Translations under genes and position numbers: made by a program | Shown: piece after piece, positions 1-17,912 of the stretch | Layout: every line of letters starts with the position of its first letter | Position numbering within the stretch: position 1 is the first letter of the stretch | Assembly: GCA_000934455.1 (NCBI GenBank) | Contig: KN887336.1 | Coordinates: 72,366 to 94,157, forward strand | Direction: 5' to 3' | Source of the DNA: Apostichopus parvimensis | Lineage: Eukaryota; Echinodermata; Holothuroidea; Aspidochirotida; Stichopodidae | Length of the DNA stretch: 21,792 bases | Notes under the pieces: model-generated | The model's database searches: none | Told to the model about the DNA's origin: nothing | What the model saw: only the letters and a program-made list of their open reading frames with translations

Positions 1-24
1 AAACCAGTGAGTAACACTACTTAC

Positions 25-8414
<8,390 letters not shown>

Positions 8415-11400
8415 ATGGGTACAGACATAATTTCCTCGGAATTTCGAAAGAGAGCACGGAATGGCGAGTATGAAGGCCTGGATAAGGGTAAGTTTGTTTT
8501 CCAGCCTGTATCATGAAGCCGTACAGAAGATAGGCCTAGCCTACACCAATAAACTTAATAAACCCATGTAGCCTAACAGGTACAGTACACAAAATACAAT
8601 GCATATAGTCAATCCTATGCCTAACACCAGCAAGGATTAATACATCGATATGTATTGTGCAAACTCATGGCCTTGTTTGTGACTGCAATATACTAAATAA
8701 GGACAAATTTAATCGGCTATGGCAGTCTGATGTTCTACGAACATATGACATATTGTAGGCCTAGACCAAAGTCTGATACTGATACTGAAGCAATGCTAAA
8801 ATTTAACGGATTGTGTTTGTAAGTGGTCCAAAGTTTTTGATGGCTTAATTTTAAGTTAATTTATGTTCACCTACATATGAGTGTGCAACAGGCATCAACA
8901 ATGTGCAGAAAGTTTAATCTAGATAAGATTAAGTGCTTCAAAGTTTCCAAGTTGACTTCATGTATTTTTTGCATTTAAGTGTCACTTAAATTACTGCCTG
9001 ATGCATGACTGTGTGATGCAGCCTACAAGGTATCTCCATAGCCTTAACCATGGTTCCCCTCTCTCCAATGTAATTACAAAAAGTCTAGTTGGGGACAACA
9101 GTACTTCTGACCATTGCAAAACAGTCTGTCTTGACAATTACTTTGCCATACATAAATTACTCCATTGCCATTGGTCAATTATTTGATGTGAATGTAAGAA
9201 TACAGTTGACAGAGAAAGATAAAGGGTCAATGGACACTTTCAGTAAGTTTGTGGAGCCATGCTTTATTTCACTTAATTTGTGCAGTCTACTGCCCTACAT
9301 AGTAAACTTTACATTTTGAAGAATTCCTGGAATAAGATCGACACTTACTAACAACTGTATATTCGCATTCCAGTGATTACCATGTCTAATATGTCAACCA
9401 TCAAACAAAAAAATCCGTAATTAACATTAGTGTGTACAGTACTATTCAATTTGTATCACCAGAGTTAACTTGACATTTGTAAATTATTCTACTCAAAGCT
9501 TTTGCAATAAATATACATAATGAATTTGTTCTTCTAGTCTGAGAGTACAGTAAGTCCACTGACAGTTGAATATGTAAAGTAATCTCTGAACCAGGAAACC
9601 TCTGTGGAGATCAAAGTGAATTTAGTGACCAAAAACATGGAATGAGTTTTATATATCCCTGCAAAGTTTTAATATCACATAAGAATCTACACCATGACTG
9701 ATAAATACCAGTGAACAGTGATTGGCTTGCATACTGTAACCACATGTGGTTGGATGGTAAATGTCCAGTATTGGTCCTGTCTTTAAGTTACAGTTGTAAT
9801 AAATATTGAACAAATTGTTACAGTTGAAAGTACTCAGTTTACTGTCAGTCTATTTTACTGAGTTCAGAAAACATAGGATGGTTTATTGGAAGAATTCTTT
9901 CTGCTGACTGATGTGTTAGTCAAGTGCTATAGAACTTTATCCTCTCTCCCTTGTTTTTCTTTTTTGGGGAGCGGGGGCAAACATGTTTTGTCTCTGATGA
10001 GATTGCTTCATTCATGCCTCTCCTTTGGAGCAATGGATAGTATTTTTATTATTTTTTAATGAAGTGTATTTTTCTTGGAGTTGCAATAAAGGTACTGTAA
10101 GATGAATTTTTAATAAAGTATGCAATCTTTTCCTGATTGTTGTTTTCCATACAGAGAAAGAAGGTGAATGGAAGGGTTCATTCATGTTTATACAGGGAGC
10201 AGACTGTCAGTATGGTATGATCGACGACATGGCAGAAAAGACTCCAATCCGATGGGAAGAGGAGATAAAAATGACCAGAATAGCAATAGACAAAATTAAC
10301 CAAATGAAACCAAAACCAAAGTTTTTTGCAGTTTGTGGCGATTTAGTTCATGCATTCCCAGGTATTGTACTCTGTATTTATCTAAATAGTCAAGACTTGT
10401 TATATATTATTGCAACTCGTTTGCATTGTGTAGACAGTGACGTTGATAGCTCAATCAAATCTGTCTGTGAAATACAGTAATCGGGATTAAACTATTCATT
10501 GTTGAGTTTATACGGCAGTTGGTTTAATACTTATCAGAACAATTTCAAGTATGATACTAAGGTTAGGTGAATCAATCTTGCAGATATGCCTAAATCTATC
10601 CTGGTTTTGAATTTATGAATCACAAATTTTGAATAACTTTGCAGTAATTATTTGAGTGAATTTGGTGTGGAAACTTTTGCACGTTGTTGATTTTTTGTGA
10701 TTTTTTGGCGGGAAATTTTCAGACAGCTTCCATTTGCTCAATTGCCATGACTAAGTTCAGATTCTCATACAGTGATGGGTTTGTTGATGGATTGATAAAT
10801 TTGTGAATATTTATACAGAGCAGAGGTGAGTTGAGGGCACTAGAATGGTATTTATGAATCATTTAAAGTAGTTCTCCTCCCAGTGAGTTTACTTGAAAGT
10901 TAGTACTCATAATCACTCACATCGTTGGTTGATATTGATTTTATCAGTGATAGCCTGCCCGCAGAAACTAGGAAACAGATTTAACTAATTCACACTGCTA
11001 TAAATTATGAAAGTTTCTGATAAGCTTTGAATATTTTGTAAACTTGTGCTGAACTGTTGATTTTTTGTTCCATTTGCAGGGGAAGAGGGCAGAACAGAAC
11101 AAGAACAGGACTTCATTAGAGAGTTCTCTAGACTTGATCCAAGCATCCCATTAGTGTGTTGCTGTGGTAACCATGACGTAGGCAACAAACCGACTCCACA
11201 GTCTATTCAGCGATTCAGGGACACTATTGGCGATGACTATTTCAGCTTTTGGGCAGGAGGTGTGAAATGTTTGGTATTAAACTCACAGTACTATGAAGAT
11301 TCCAGTCTAGTCAAAGATATGAGTGAGAAACAGAATGAATGGCTGGACAGGGAACTCAGTGGTAAGTTTAGTATTGCTAACTCCCCCCCCCCCTCCCTCT

Positions 11401-13089
11401 TCTTCTTCCCACCTCCTTCCCTCCCCTTCCTCTGGAAATAAATCTTAGCATCTTAGCATCATTGTTATGCACTATCCAGTGTGTAATTATTCTGAAACCA
11501 TTATTAATTGACTCACAAGCCATGACATATTGATGAGTATTTATGAACTCACAAAATGACATAGTGCTTGGTTATCACCCTCCCCCCCCCCCACTCCCTC
11601 TCTGATTTTACATATTGACCCATCTGAGTTACTGGGAAGTCTCACCTATATTATACTCCAAATAATGAAGAAGGACCCAGTAATGTATTAATTCTAGATT
11701 TTTCCTTTGACCAGTACAGTATCACCTGTTGATAACTTACTGACCAGAATACTATAGTGCTTTGCTTCATTGTTCTAATCGTCTTGTTTAATAGCAGTAA
11801 ACTTGCACATTTGATTCAGAGCTCTCTCAGCTCTTTCAAAAGATAATTGTAATGTCAGAAGTACTACTGAACTAACAATGTTGTAGGTTCATGAGGTGGG
11901 GAGAGGGGGGGGGGTTAGATGCTACTGTTCCAAGTATCATCAGTATCAGGTCGACAAGGTTTACCATCAGGGGAAGGTCATTGGGGGTTGGGTTAGACCT
12001 AACTGTCCTTGGAAGGCAAGGAGTATAGAAATAGTCATGTTGTATCAATTTGGGCATTTGTTTTTTTGGGGGGTGGGGGCAAGGGGGGGAGACAAATGGG
12101 AGAGTGGATAGGAATAATAATAAGATTCCTGAATACTTTGAGCTGATACTTGATATGGATCTGCTATCTCCTCTTACCTTCAGGGCAGGGATGTAAGCAT
12201 CTCATCACATTTCAACATATTCCTTGGTTTCTCAAGCATCCAGATGAAGACAAAGATTACTTTAACATTGCTCCAAATGTTAGGTCTAAAATGCTGGAAA
12301 AGTTACATAAAGCAGGTATGTAAATAAGGGGATTCCGTTTTGACTTTTTTTTTTTTTATGGAAGCACACAAAGGAATTTCCTTTCCAGCCATTACCATCA
12401 CAGTATAAGTATTAATGCAGGCTGTTTGCATTTTAGTTTGGTGATTGTTCAATGTTATTCAATACTGCAAAGTATAACTTTGTTTCTCTAGCTTGACTTA
12501 TATAACATTAAATGAAACCCAACAACTTTGAAAATGGTTATCAAAAATATTATACAAAGTAACATTTTTCAGGCTTCAGGAAGGCATATATCTGATTATC
12601 ATATGGCATGAGATTAATACCACTAGAAAAAGGTGTCCGATGCTAAGTAATACGCATTTGGTCAAAAAATCTATGTTGCTTACTAGTCTGATGCATTGTA
12701 TTAAGTATGGAATACAGATACTCTTTGTAATTTAATACCTATGTCGTATTATTTTGTCATTATTGATGTTCTCACTCTTGCGTCTAATCTCATCTCTTTG
12801 TTATGTTTGATTCTTATGATTGGTTGACTGAATGATTGAAACAAAATTGAAATAAATTGGAAATATCTTGCACTGTTTTCTTGAAGGTGTCAAAACAGTC
12901 TTCTGTGGACATTATCACAGGAATGCAGGGGGCTTCTACAAAGACATGGAGGAGGTGGTTACTTCCGCCATGGGATGTCCTCTGGGAAAGGAGAAGTCAG
13001 GATTGAGGGTTGTTACCGTCACAGAGAGCGGCATCAATCATAAGTACTACGCAATGGATGACATACCGCTGTCATTCAAATTAGACTGA
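8415..13089 (+). CDS. CPPED1: Calcineurin-like phosphoesterase domain protein 1 (serine/threonine phosphatase CPPED1), complete
   Basis: Coding exons are 8415-8487, 10155-10361, 11080-11361, 12184-12315 and 12887-13089. They total 897 nt (298 aa plus TGA), against about 314 aa for the human protein. All splice sites are GT-AG and every intron falls after codon position 1. The start ATG has G at -3 and G at +4. Metallophosphoesterase motifs appear in order: GADCQYG (D41, Q43), CGDLVHA (D87), GNHD (N124, H125), FQHIP (H199) and GHYHRNAGG (H240, H242). Family-specific blocks include EGEWKG (27-32), KPKFF (78-82), GDDYFSFW (144-151), LVLNSQYYE (158-166) and GLRVV near the C-terminus. No signal peptide or membrane helix is visible, so it is probably cytosolic. 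Known for the human protein: dephosphorylation of AKT1 at Ser473 and an effect on adipocyte glucose metabolism. Odd point: CCC (120-122) directly precedes GNHD. ZFPL1 lies upstream in divergent orientation. Identity is near certain. Confidence 0.95.
8488..10154 (+). other. CPPED1 intron 1
   Basis: The donor is GTAAGT at 8488 and the acceptor ends in ttttccatacag at 10154. The intron is AT-rich. Open frames at 9001-9186 and 9089-9319 show no family resemblance. No repeat beyond short homopolymer runs was recognised. Confidence 0.85.
10362..11079 (+). other. CPPED1 intron 2
   Basis: The donor is GTATTG and the acceptor catttgcag. Nothing is recognised inside. The open frame running from exon 2 into this intron ends at a stop near 10480 and is a read-through artefact. 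Confidence 0.85.
11362..12183 (+). other. CPPED1 intron 3 with C- and G-rich tracts
   Basis: The donor is GTAAGT and the acceptor ttaccttcag. The intron carries pyrimidine/C tracts at 11383-11432 and 11578-11601 and G tracts at 11896-11914 and 12068-12089. The C and G tracts are mutually complementary and could pair. The second G tract fits a G-quadruplex pattern. Confidence 0.85.
12316..12886 (+). other. CPPED1 intron 4
   Basis: The donor is GTATGT and the acceptor gttttcttgaag. It has a poly-T run near 12346-12357 and is otherwise unremarkable AT-rich sequence. Confidence 0.85.
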
Positions 13090-13308
13090 AATATGGAGGT
13101 CAAATGTCGGGACAGATTTATATGAATGATGTTTCGACAAACTGTTTTCTGAGACAAAGAACAGTTGAAAGGCGATCGAGGAGATTATTTTATGATGTTA
13201 TTTGTACTATATGCAAAATAAGACAGTACAAGAAGAAAGGGAACCTTTAAAGGGTGTTTGCATACGGACCAAAGCTAAGAAATAGATCTTGAAATTATCT
13301 TTGTTTTT

Positions 13309-13314
13309 ATTAAA
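13309..13314 (+). promoter_or_regulatory. Candidate polyadenylation signal (ATTAAA) for CPPED1
   Basis: This hexamer variant lies 220 bp past the CPPED1 stop and before the repeat element that begins at 13441. No better AATAAA occurs between. The 3' UTR would be about 13090-13335. The cleavage site cannot be fixed from sequence alone. Confidence 0.35.
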
Positions 13315-13440
13315 GTGTTATTCTGGTGGCAGGCAATATGTGAGACTTAAATACTTTACACTGTTATTTGAAATCCACATCTCACTATCTTTTTCCTTAT
13401 TCTTGATGTGGTTGATTGAGTGTAAATTTTTTCACGAGAC

Positions 13441-13997
13441 CATGGGCGCAGATCAGTCTTTGATAATGGTGGGGATGCGTGTCTGTTCTCTGACACTATC
13501 TTAGCGGAGTGCGATCATGGATTCGCGCGTAGCGTACAAGACTTTTTTTGGCAAATATACCTCCCAGATCGCCGGAAAAAACACTTCCCAGACCCAATGA
13601 TGCTCCCAAACCTCCTTAAGTTTTAGATCTCATGGCTTAGAAATTTAGTTTGGGGAATTACATGGGGGTCTGCAGAAAAAAAATCAGGGGACAAATAATC
13701 CAAGTAGACTTTTGTATACGATGGGTCTGTGGTCCTTTCCCAGAAAACAATTAAAGACTGCCGCAAATGCGATTTCCCTCCTATATTTAACAACTGTGGA
13801 TAAATATAATAAAATGAGAACTGCTGCATGTCATTTGCACAATGCTGGATCAAACTGCGCCAAAGTTCAATACAGGGGAAATTTAAATGCAGGGTATGGT
13901 CAAGACAAATTAGTGGGGACACGGTATATTATGTCCCCAACACTGAAAAATTTGTTGGGGACGCGTCCCGCTGTCCCCACCAGGATCTGCGCCCATG
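13441..13997. mobile_element. Repeat element with 14-bp perfect terminal inverted repeats and internal compound palindromes
   Basis: catgggcgcagatc at 13441-13454 is matched exactly in inverse by 13984-13997. A second inverted pair, tggtgggga, lies just inside (13467-13475 and 13975-13983), with about 12 extra bases in the left arm. The right end has nested palindromes built from GGGGAC/GTCCCC, including a 9-bp perfect stem gtccccaac/gttggggac at 13933-13941 and 13954-13962. No transposase or long conserved frame is seen, and open frames crossing it on either strand look accidental. No clear target duplication was found. Non-autonomous DNA element is the best guess. Confidence 0.65.
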
Positions 13998-14705
13998 CAC
14001 CAGACAAACCTTTCCTTATATCCAGGAAGTGGATCACAGTGGATAGTCTGTGATGTCATTATGGTAGATGATACTCAAAAGCTTTACTTCCTGTTATTGT
14101 CTACTTTTTTTATTTATCCTTGAAATATGATACATTTGAAATGTTTGCTCAATGGTCAATTTTCTCTGTACTTAGAGATTCATCAAAATGTACCTTTTTG
14201 TGGAAATATTGTTTCTCACAATAATCAGTGGATTGATGATTTGTACATTGGTAAGAAAAACAAAGGTTTTCTTCATCTCCGTTGCCATCTTTGATGAACT
14301 CAATTACTCTACTGTTGCCAGATGCATTAATTAAGTTAATAAATCTCAAAATTTGTATTTCTAAAGAAACATACTGACAATGCTGCACTGTTGAATGATG
14401 GTTATGTTTGGCAGTTTCTAGTTTATACTGACAATGTTGCACACTTGGGTCAAAGTATTGAACTAATTTGAGTTCATACTAGAAGCAAACTGTGCCTTCT
14501 TTGCAAAGTACTACAATTTAAAACATGATAACAATGTAAGGAGACTCCATGTTGTACCAAAGACTTGCTTGAATTACTACTTATTTCATTTATTATAAGG
14601 ATTTCATGGAGTCAATCCAATCACAGGGTAACAGACTTACAGTGTTGTAAGTTCCTTAACTTGACAAAATCTGTATAACATTGCTTACATATGAAAACTT
14701 AAATA

Positions 14706-14743
14706 GTATATATATATATGTATATATATATTTATGTATATAT
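14706..14743. repeat. (TA)n microsatellite
   Basis: Interrupted ta dinucleotide run with tg and ttt interruptions. It lies in intergenic DNA. Confidence 0.9.
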
Positions 14744-15044
14744 TTTTTCAAACTACATTTGTTTGAGTTATTAGAATTTATAAACAATGGATTAAAATTT
14801 AGGCCTACACTGTGGAGCCATCATCATAAACAAATTGAGATTAATTATATTTTAAAGGTGAATAACTTGAAACTCAGAACAGCCATATTGAAGCATTACT
14901 AGCAGTAAGTTTTGTCTTGGGCTGTGACACATCAAGAAAAAAATTCTACCTCAAGTAGGTTTAATTCGATATCACTTGTAAATGAAGTAAATGCCTTTAA
15001 AATGATTTTAAAGATTAAAAAGCAAAATTGATTGCCTTTTTTAC

Positions 15045-15068
15045 TTATATATATATATATATTTATAT
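15045..15068. repeat. (TA)n microsatellite
   Basis: Short ta dinucleotide run in intergenic DNA. Confidence 0.85.
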
Positions 15069-16525
15069 GAAATTTGAAGTCCAAATTAAGACACTTGCCT
15101 CAAGATTAATTAACAAAAGAATACCCAATTGTTGCAAGAGATAAATGATATAACTTTAACATTAAAAAAAAACTTGGAGTTTGCCAGATAGCACAGCCAA
15201 CTAAATCAGGTTTGTTGATCAATTTATGTACCTGATTTACTCTAACCTCCATTGTAATTAGCTCTTCAATCTCAGGTAGAATTTATGATTTTTTTCATCT
15301 CAAATGTTTCTTACCAGTTTTTTTCAAGTTTTTTCATTCATGCTCTTCTACATTTTTTCAGCCTTAATATGTTGCCTTAAAATATGACCAACTCAATTTT
15401 GTTACAGCAATGAATTATTTAAAACTTTATTATATTGTTTCGTTGACATTTCTGTTGCACTTTAAAGGGAATAATCACTTGAAAGTAACTCCAGAATTTG
15501 TTAAATGTTTTCACAAAAAAAATGTGTCTTTAGGGACAGAAAGTTTGACAATCAATGTCAGTTGAAACAGTATTTACATCATATGAAAACACCATGGCTA
15601 GGGTCTAGTGGTTGGATTACATGGTTAGCTCACACCGAAACTTTACAGAAATCAAGGGGAAACCAGGCATATTTTCTCACATGATATGTTTAAAATTCAT
15701 TACAAGTTTTTGGTCACTGCTGCCTTTTGTAGGATGTCACCATCCTTCTAGCTGCTGCTCATAGCATTAGAAGTTTTACAGACTTTGGGTAATTTTTATA
15801 AATGATTTTAAAGAGAAGGACATTGGAATAGCCAAAGATTACTGTAAGCCAACAAGATCTGAAGAGAACTGATGTCATAATAGATTTTGTCTTTAAGAAG
15901 AATTTATATCTTGCAACATTTTATTAAAATGTATAATATTGATGCTTCCTTAAAAACTAAATACTTTTGGTTTGGTTTATTCGATCAAAGTGCCTTACTA
16001 GAATTGAAGCAGAAGTAGTGAAATATCATTAAGTTTTGACGGTTGCACTTTAATTTAAAGAGATATTAATTTATCAAATCACTGATGCCTTAGTAAATAT
16101 AAAAAAATTCTAGATCTCCAGTCTTAAGAAGTTTATATTTTTTCTTTCAAACAGTCCTCTGACATTATTTCTCATCAAAGAAACCATAATTAAGTTTAAT
16201 TTTGACCTTTGACCAGAGTCAAGTATTCAAACATTTGTTTGTTTTTGAACATGGCAGGTTTTATGAATATTCAAAATCCATTCTTCAAACCTTTGGTTCT
16301 TTAATAATGTTTAAAGCTAAATTTGTAACTATGACTTTTTGCTGTACATAGATTCAAACTTTGTTATTGAATTTTCATTGATAATAATCTTAATTTAAAT
16401 ATTTATAAAGCATAAATCTGCATTAACTGGAAGCAGCTAGCTTTCATGTTCTTAAACTTAAGTTTTTCTAGATATGATGGAAATGCCTGGATGAGAGGGG
16501 GGAACTACAGCCCTTGACCCAGCAT

Positions 16526-16588
16526 CCATAAGGGGGCCCAGGGTCAATAAGGGGGCCCAGGGGTCAATAAGGGGGTCCAGGGTCCATA
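16526..16588. repeat. 20-bp G/C-rich tandem repeat, three copies
   Basis: The unit aataagggggcccagggtc is repeated at 16526-16545, 16546-16565 and 16566-16584, with one- or two-base variants and a partial unit after. The GC content stands out against the AT-rich surroundings. Each unit contains the palindrome gggccc (ggtcc in the third). Confidence 0.85.
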
Positions 16589-16807
16589 CTGAGCCCAGTG
16601 AAATATGGCATAAAGAGTTTTCTCATTTTTATCATATACATATAAAGGTAAAGGGCTCTACATAGTGCTTCTTGAAACTTGAACATGTGTAACCATTAGT
16701 CACCTTCTAGCATATTTTTCTAGCATATAGCTGATAACCTTTTAAAGGTTTCCATGAATTATAGAAGATTAAGGTAACATAATTAATGCTTTCTTATCCC
16801 TTACCTC

Positions 16808-16843
16808 GTCTCCCCTCCTCTCTCTCTCCCCCCCCCCCCCACA
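16808..16843. repeat. Polypyrimidine tract (TC then C run)
   Basis: A tct/ctc-rich stretch runs into about 13 consecutive C. Simple sequence in intergenic DNA. Confidence 0.9.
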
Positions 16844-17433
16844 CCAAAGAAATGAGTCAAGTATGGTTCCTAAGTTTTGGTTGTCAAAATTATTACTTCT
16901 ATGTTTGAACTTACCAACTTCATGCACAGAGTTAAGATCATACCTCAGATACCATTGTAATGAAATACATCAGAAAATTCATTAATGAAAATATAAAATG
17001 AAAGGTTGAGAGAATCCTTCACAACGTGTAACTATACATGAAAGATAGACGGCAGTAATAATAGGTTAATTGGTTTGGTAAACTAAAATTATTTTATAAA
17101 ATGTATTTCTCACATTTAAATTGAAGGAATCACAATAAAGCAAAAATCTGAAGAATCTGAAAGTTGATTTTGTATCATTTGTCAATGTTGGTTGTATTTG
17201 TTTTCATTCCGGGTTCCTTCGGGAAGAAAGAAGATACGATCAGCTGACAATAATTGTTCATCAAATATCTGAAGAATTGCTGATGTGACACAAAGTGGTG
17301 CCTAACAAGCAATGGATGTCAGAGTTTGTAACACTTGAGTGTTTCATGTATACAGTTGTGCATTAGCATACACTGATACAGTTAGAAGTGACAGAATAAA
17401 TACAGCACACTGATTGGTCATTAGTTATTCATA

Positions 17434-17649
17434 TTTATTTTCTCTTACGACAATGACAAAATGTTAGGTAACAGAAGAAAATTAAGATTAAATGAATTTT
17501 ACTTATAAGCAAAACACCATGAAAACTAAAACCGACAATCAAAATAGAAAGGTCTCGGTTGACTTTTGATTAGTTTTGCTCCTGTTAGCAGTAGAAGGAA
17601 ACATATCAATTATGCAGTATAAACTACTACCTAAAATATTTTGTTTAAT
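17434..17649 (-). promoter_or_regulatory. Candidate polyadenylation signals for the GH31 gene
   Basis: On the minus strand ATTAAA occurs at 17644-17649 (about 264 nt past the stop) and AATAAA at 17434-17439 (about 475 nt past the stop). Either could end the transcript. Sequence alone does not choose between them. Confidence 0.3.
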
Positions 17650-17912
17650 GGAATACAGTGAGCATTTTCATACAAAACATCTTGAACATTATTAATAGTA
17701 GCAGCTATTTCCAGCATCATGTACATTTGAGGGAAAATCTCTTCTCAAGGTAAGTTCTGTAATTCAATGAAACAGTAGCTGTTTTTACATAAACAATATT
17801 GACATAAGCTACTCCACAATGCATCATTGTATCATGAAAGAGAGTTTTCTGAGAATTCTCAAGTTGAAATGAACATGACTGATTAAGGAAACAGATGAAA
17901 GAGAGGCTGGTT

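Larger units (their letters stand above)
13998..17912. other. Intergenic region between the 3' ends of CPPED1 and the GH31 gene
   Basis: These 3.9 kb are AT-rich, non-coding sequence between two converging genes. The region contains AT microsatellites at 14706-14743 and 15045-15068, a 20-bp tandem repeat at 16526-16588, a TC/C tract at 16808-16843 and a small duplication of atactgacaatg-tgcac near 14370 and 14427. The GH31 3' UTR occupies its right end. No further gene could be supported. Confidence 0.75.

Noticed and set aside
9001..9319. Two plus-strand open frames in CPPED1 intron 1
   Set aside because: They overlap each other in different frames, have no motif and lie between well-supported exons.
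10362..10480. Extension of CPPED1 exon 2 to a stop at 10480
   Set aside because: The donor after 10361 joins in frame to exon 3 and restores the family sequence [10 protein letters not shown]. The extension is intron read-through.
13623..14053. Overlapping open frames of about 70-113 codons on both strands
   Set aside because: They run across the palindromic repeat element, show no family motifs and have no supporting splice or start context.
14149..14442. 97-codon minus-strand open frame with a repeated QHCQY motif
   Set aside because: The repeat reflects a small DNA duplication (atactgacaatg...). There is no family resemblance.
15598..15660. tRNA- or SINE-like stretch (tagtggttggat...)
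   Set aside because: Vague A-box resemblance only. No B box, cloverleaf or flanking duplication was found.
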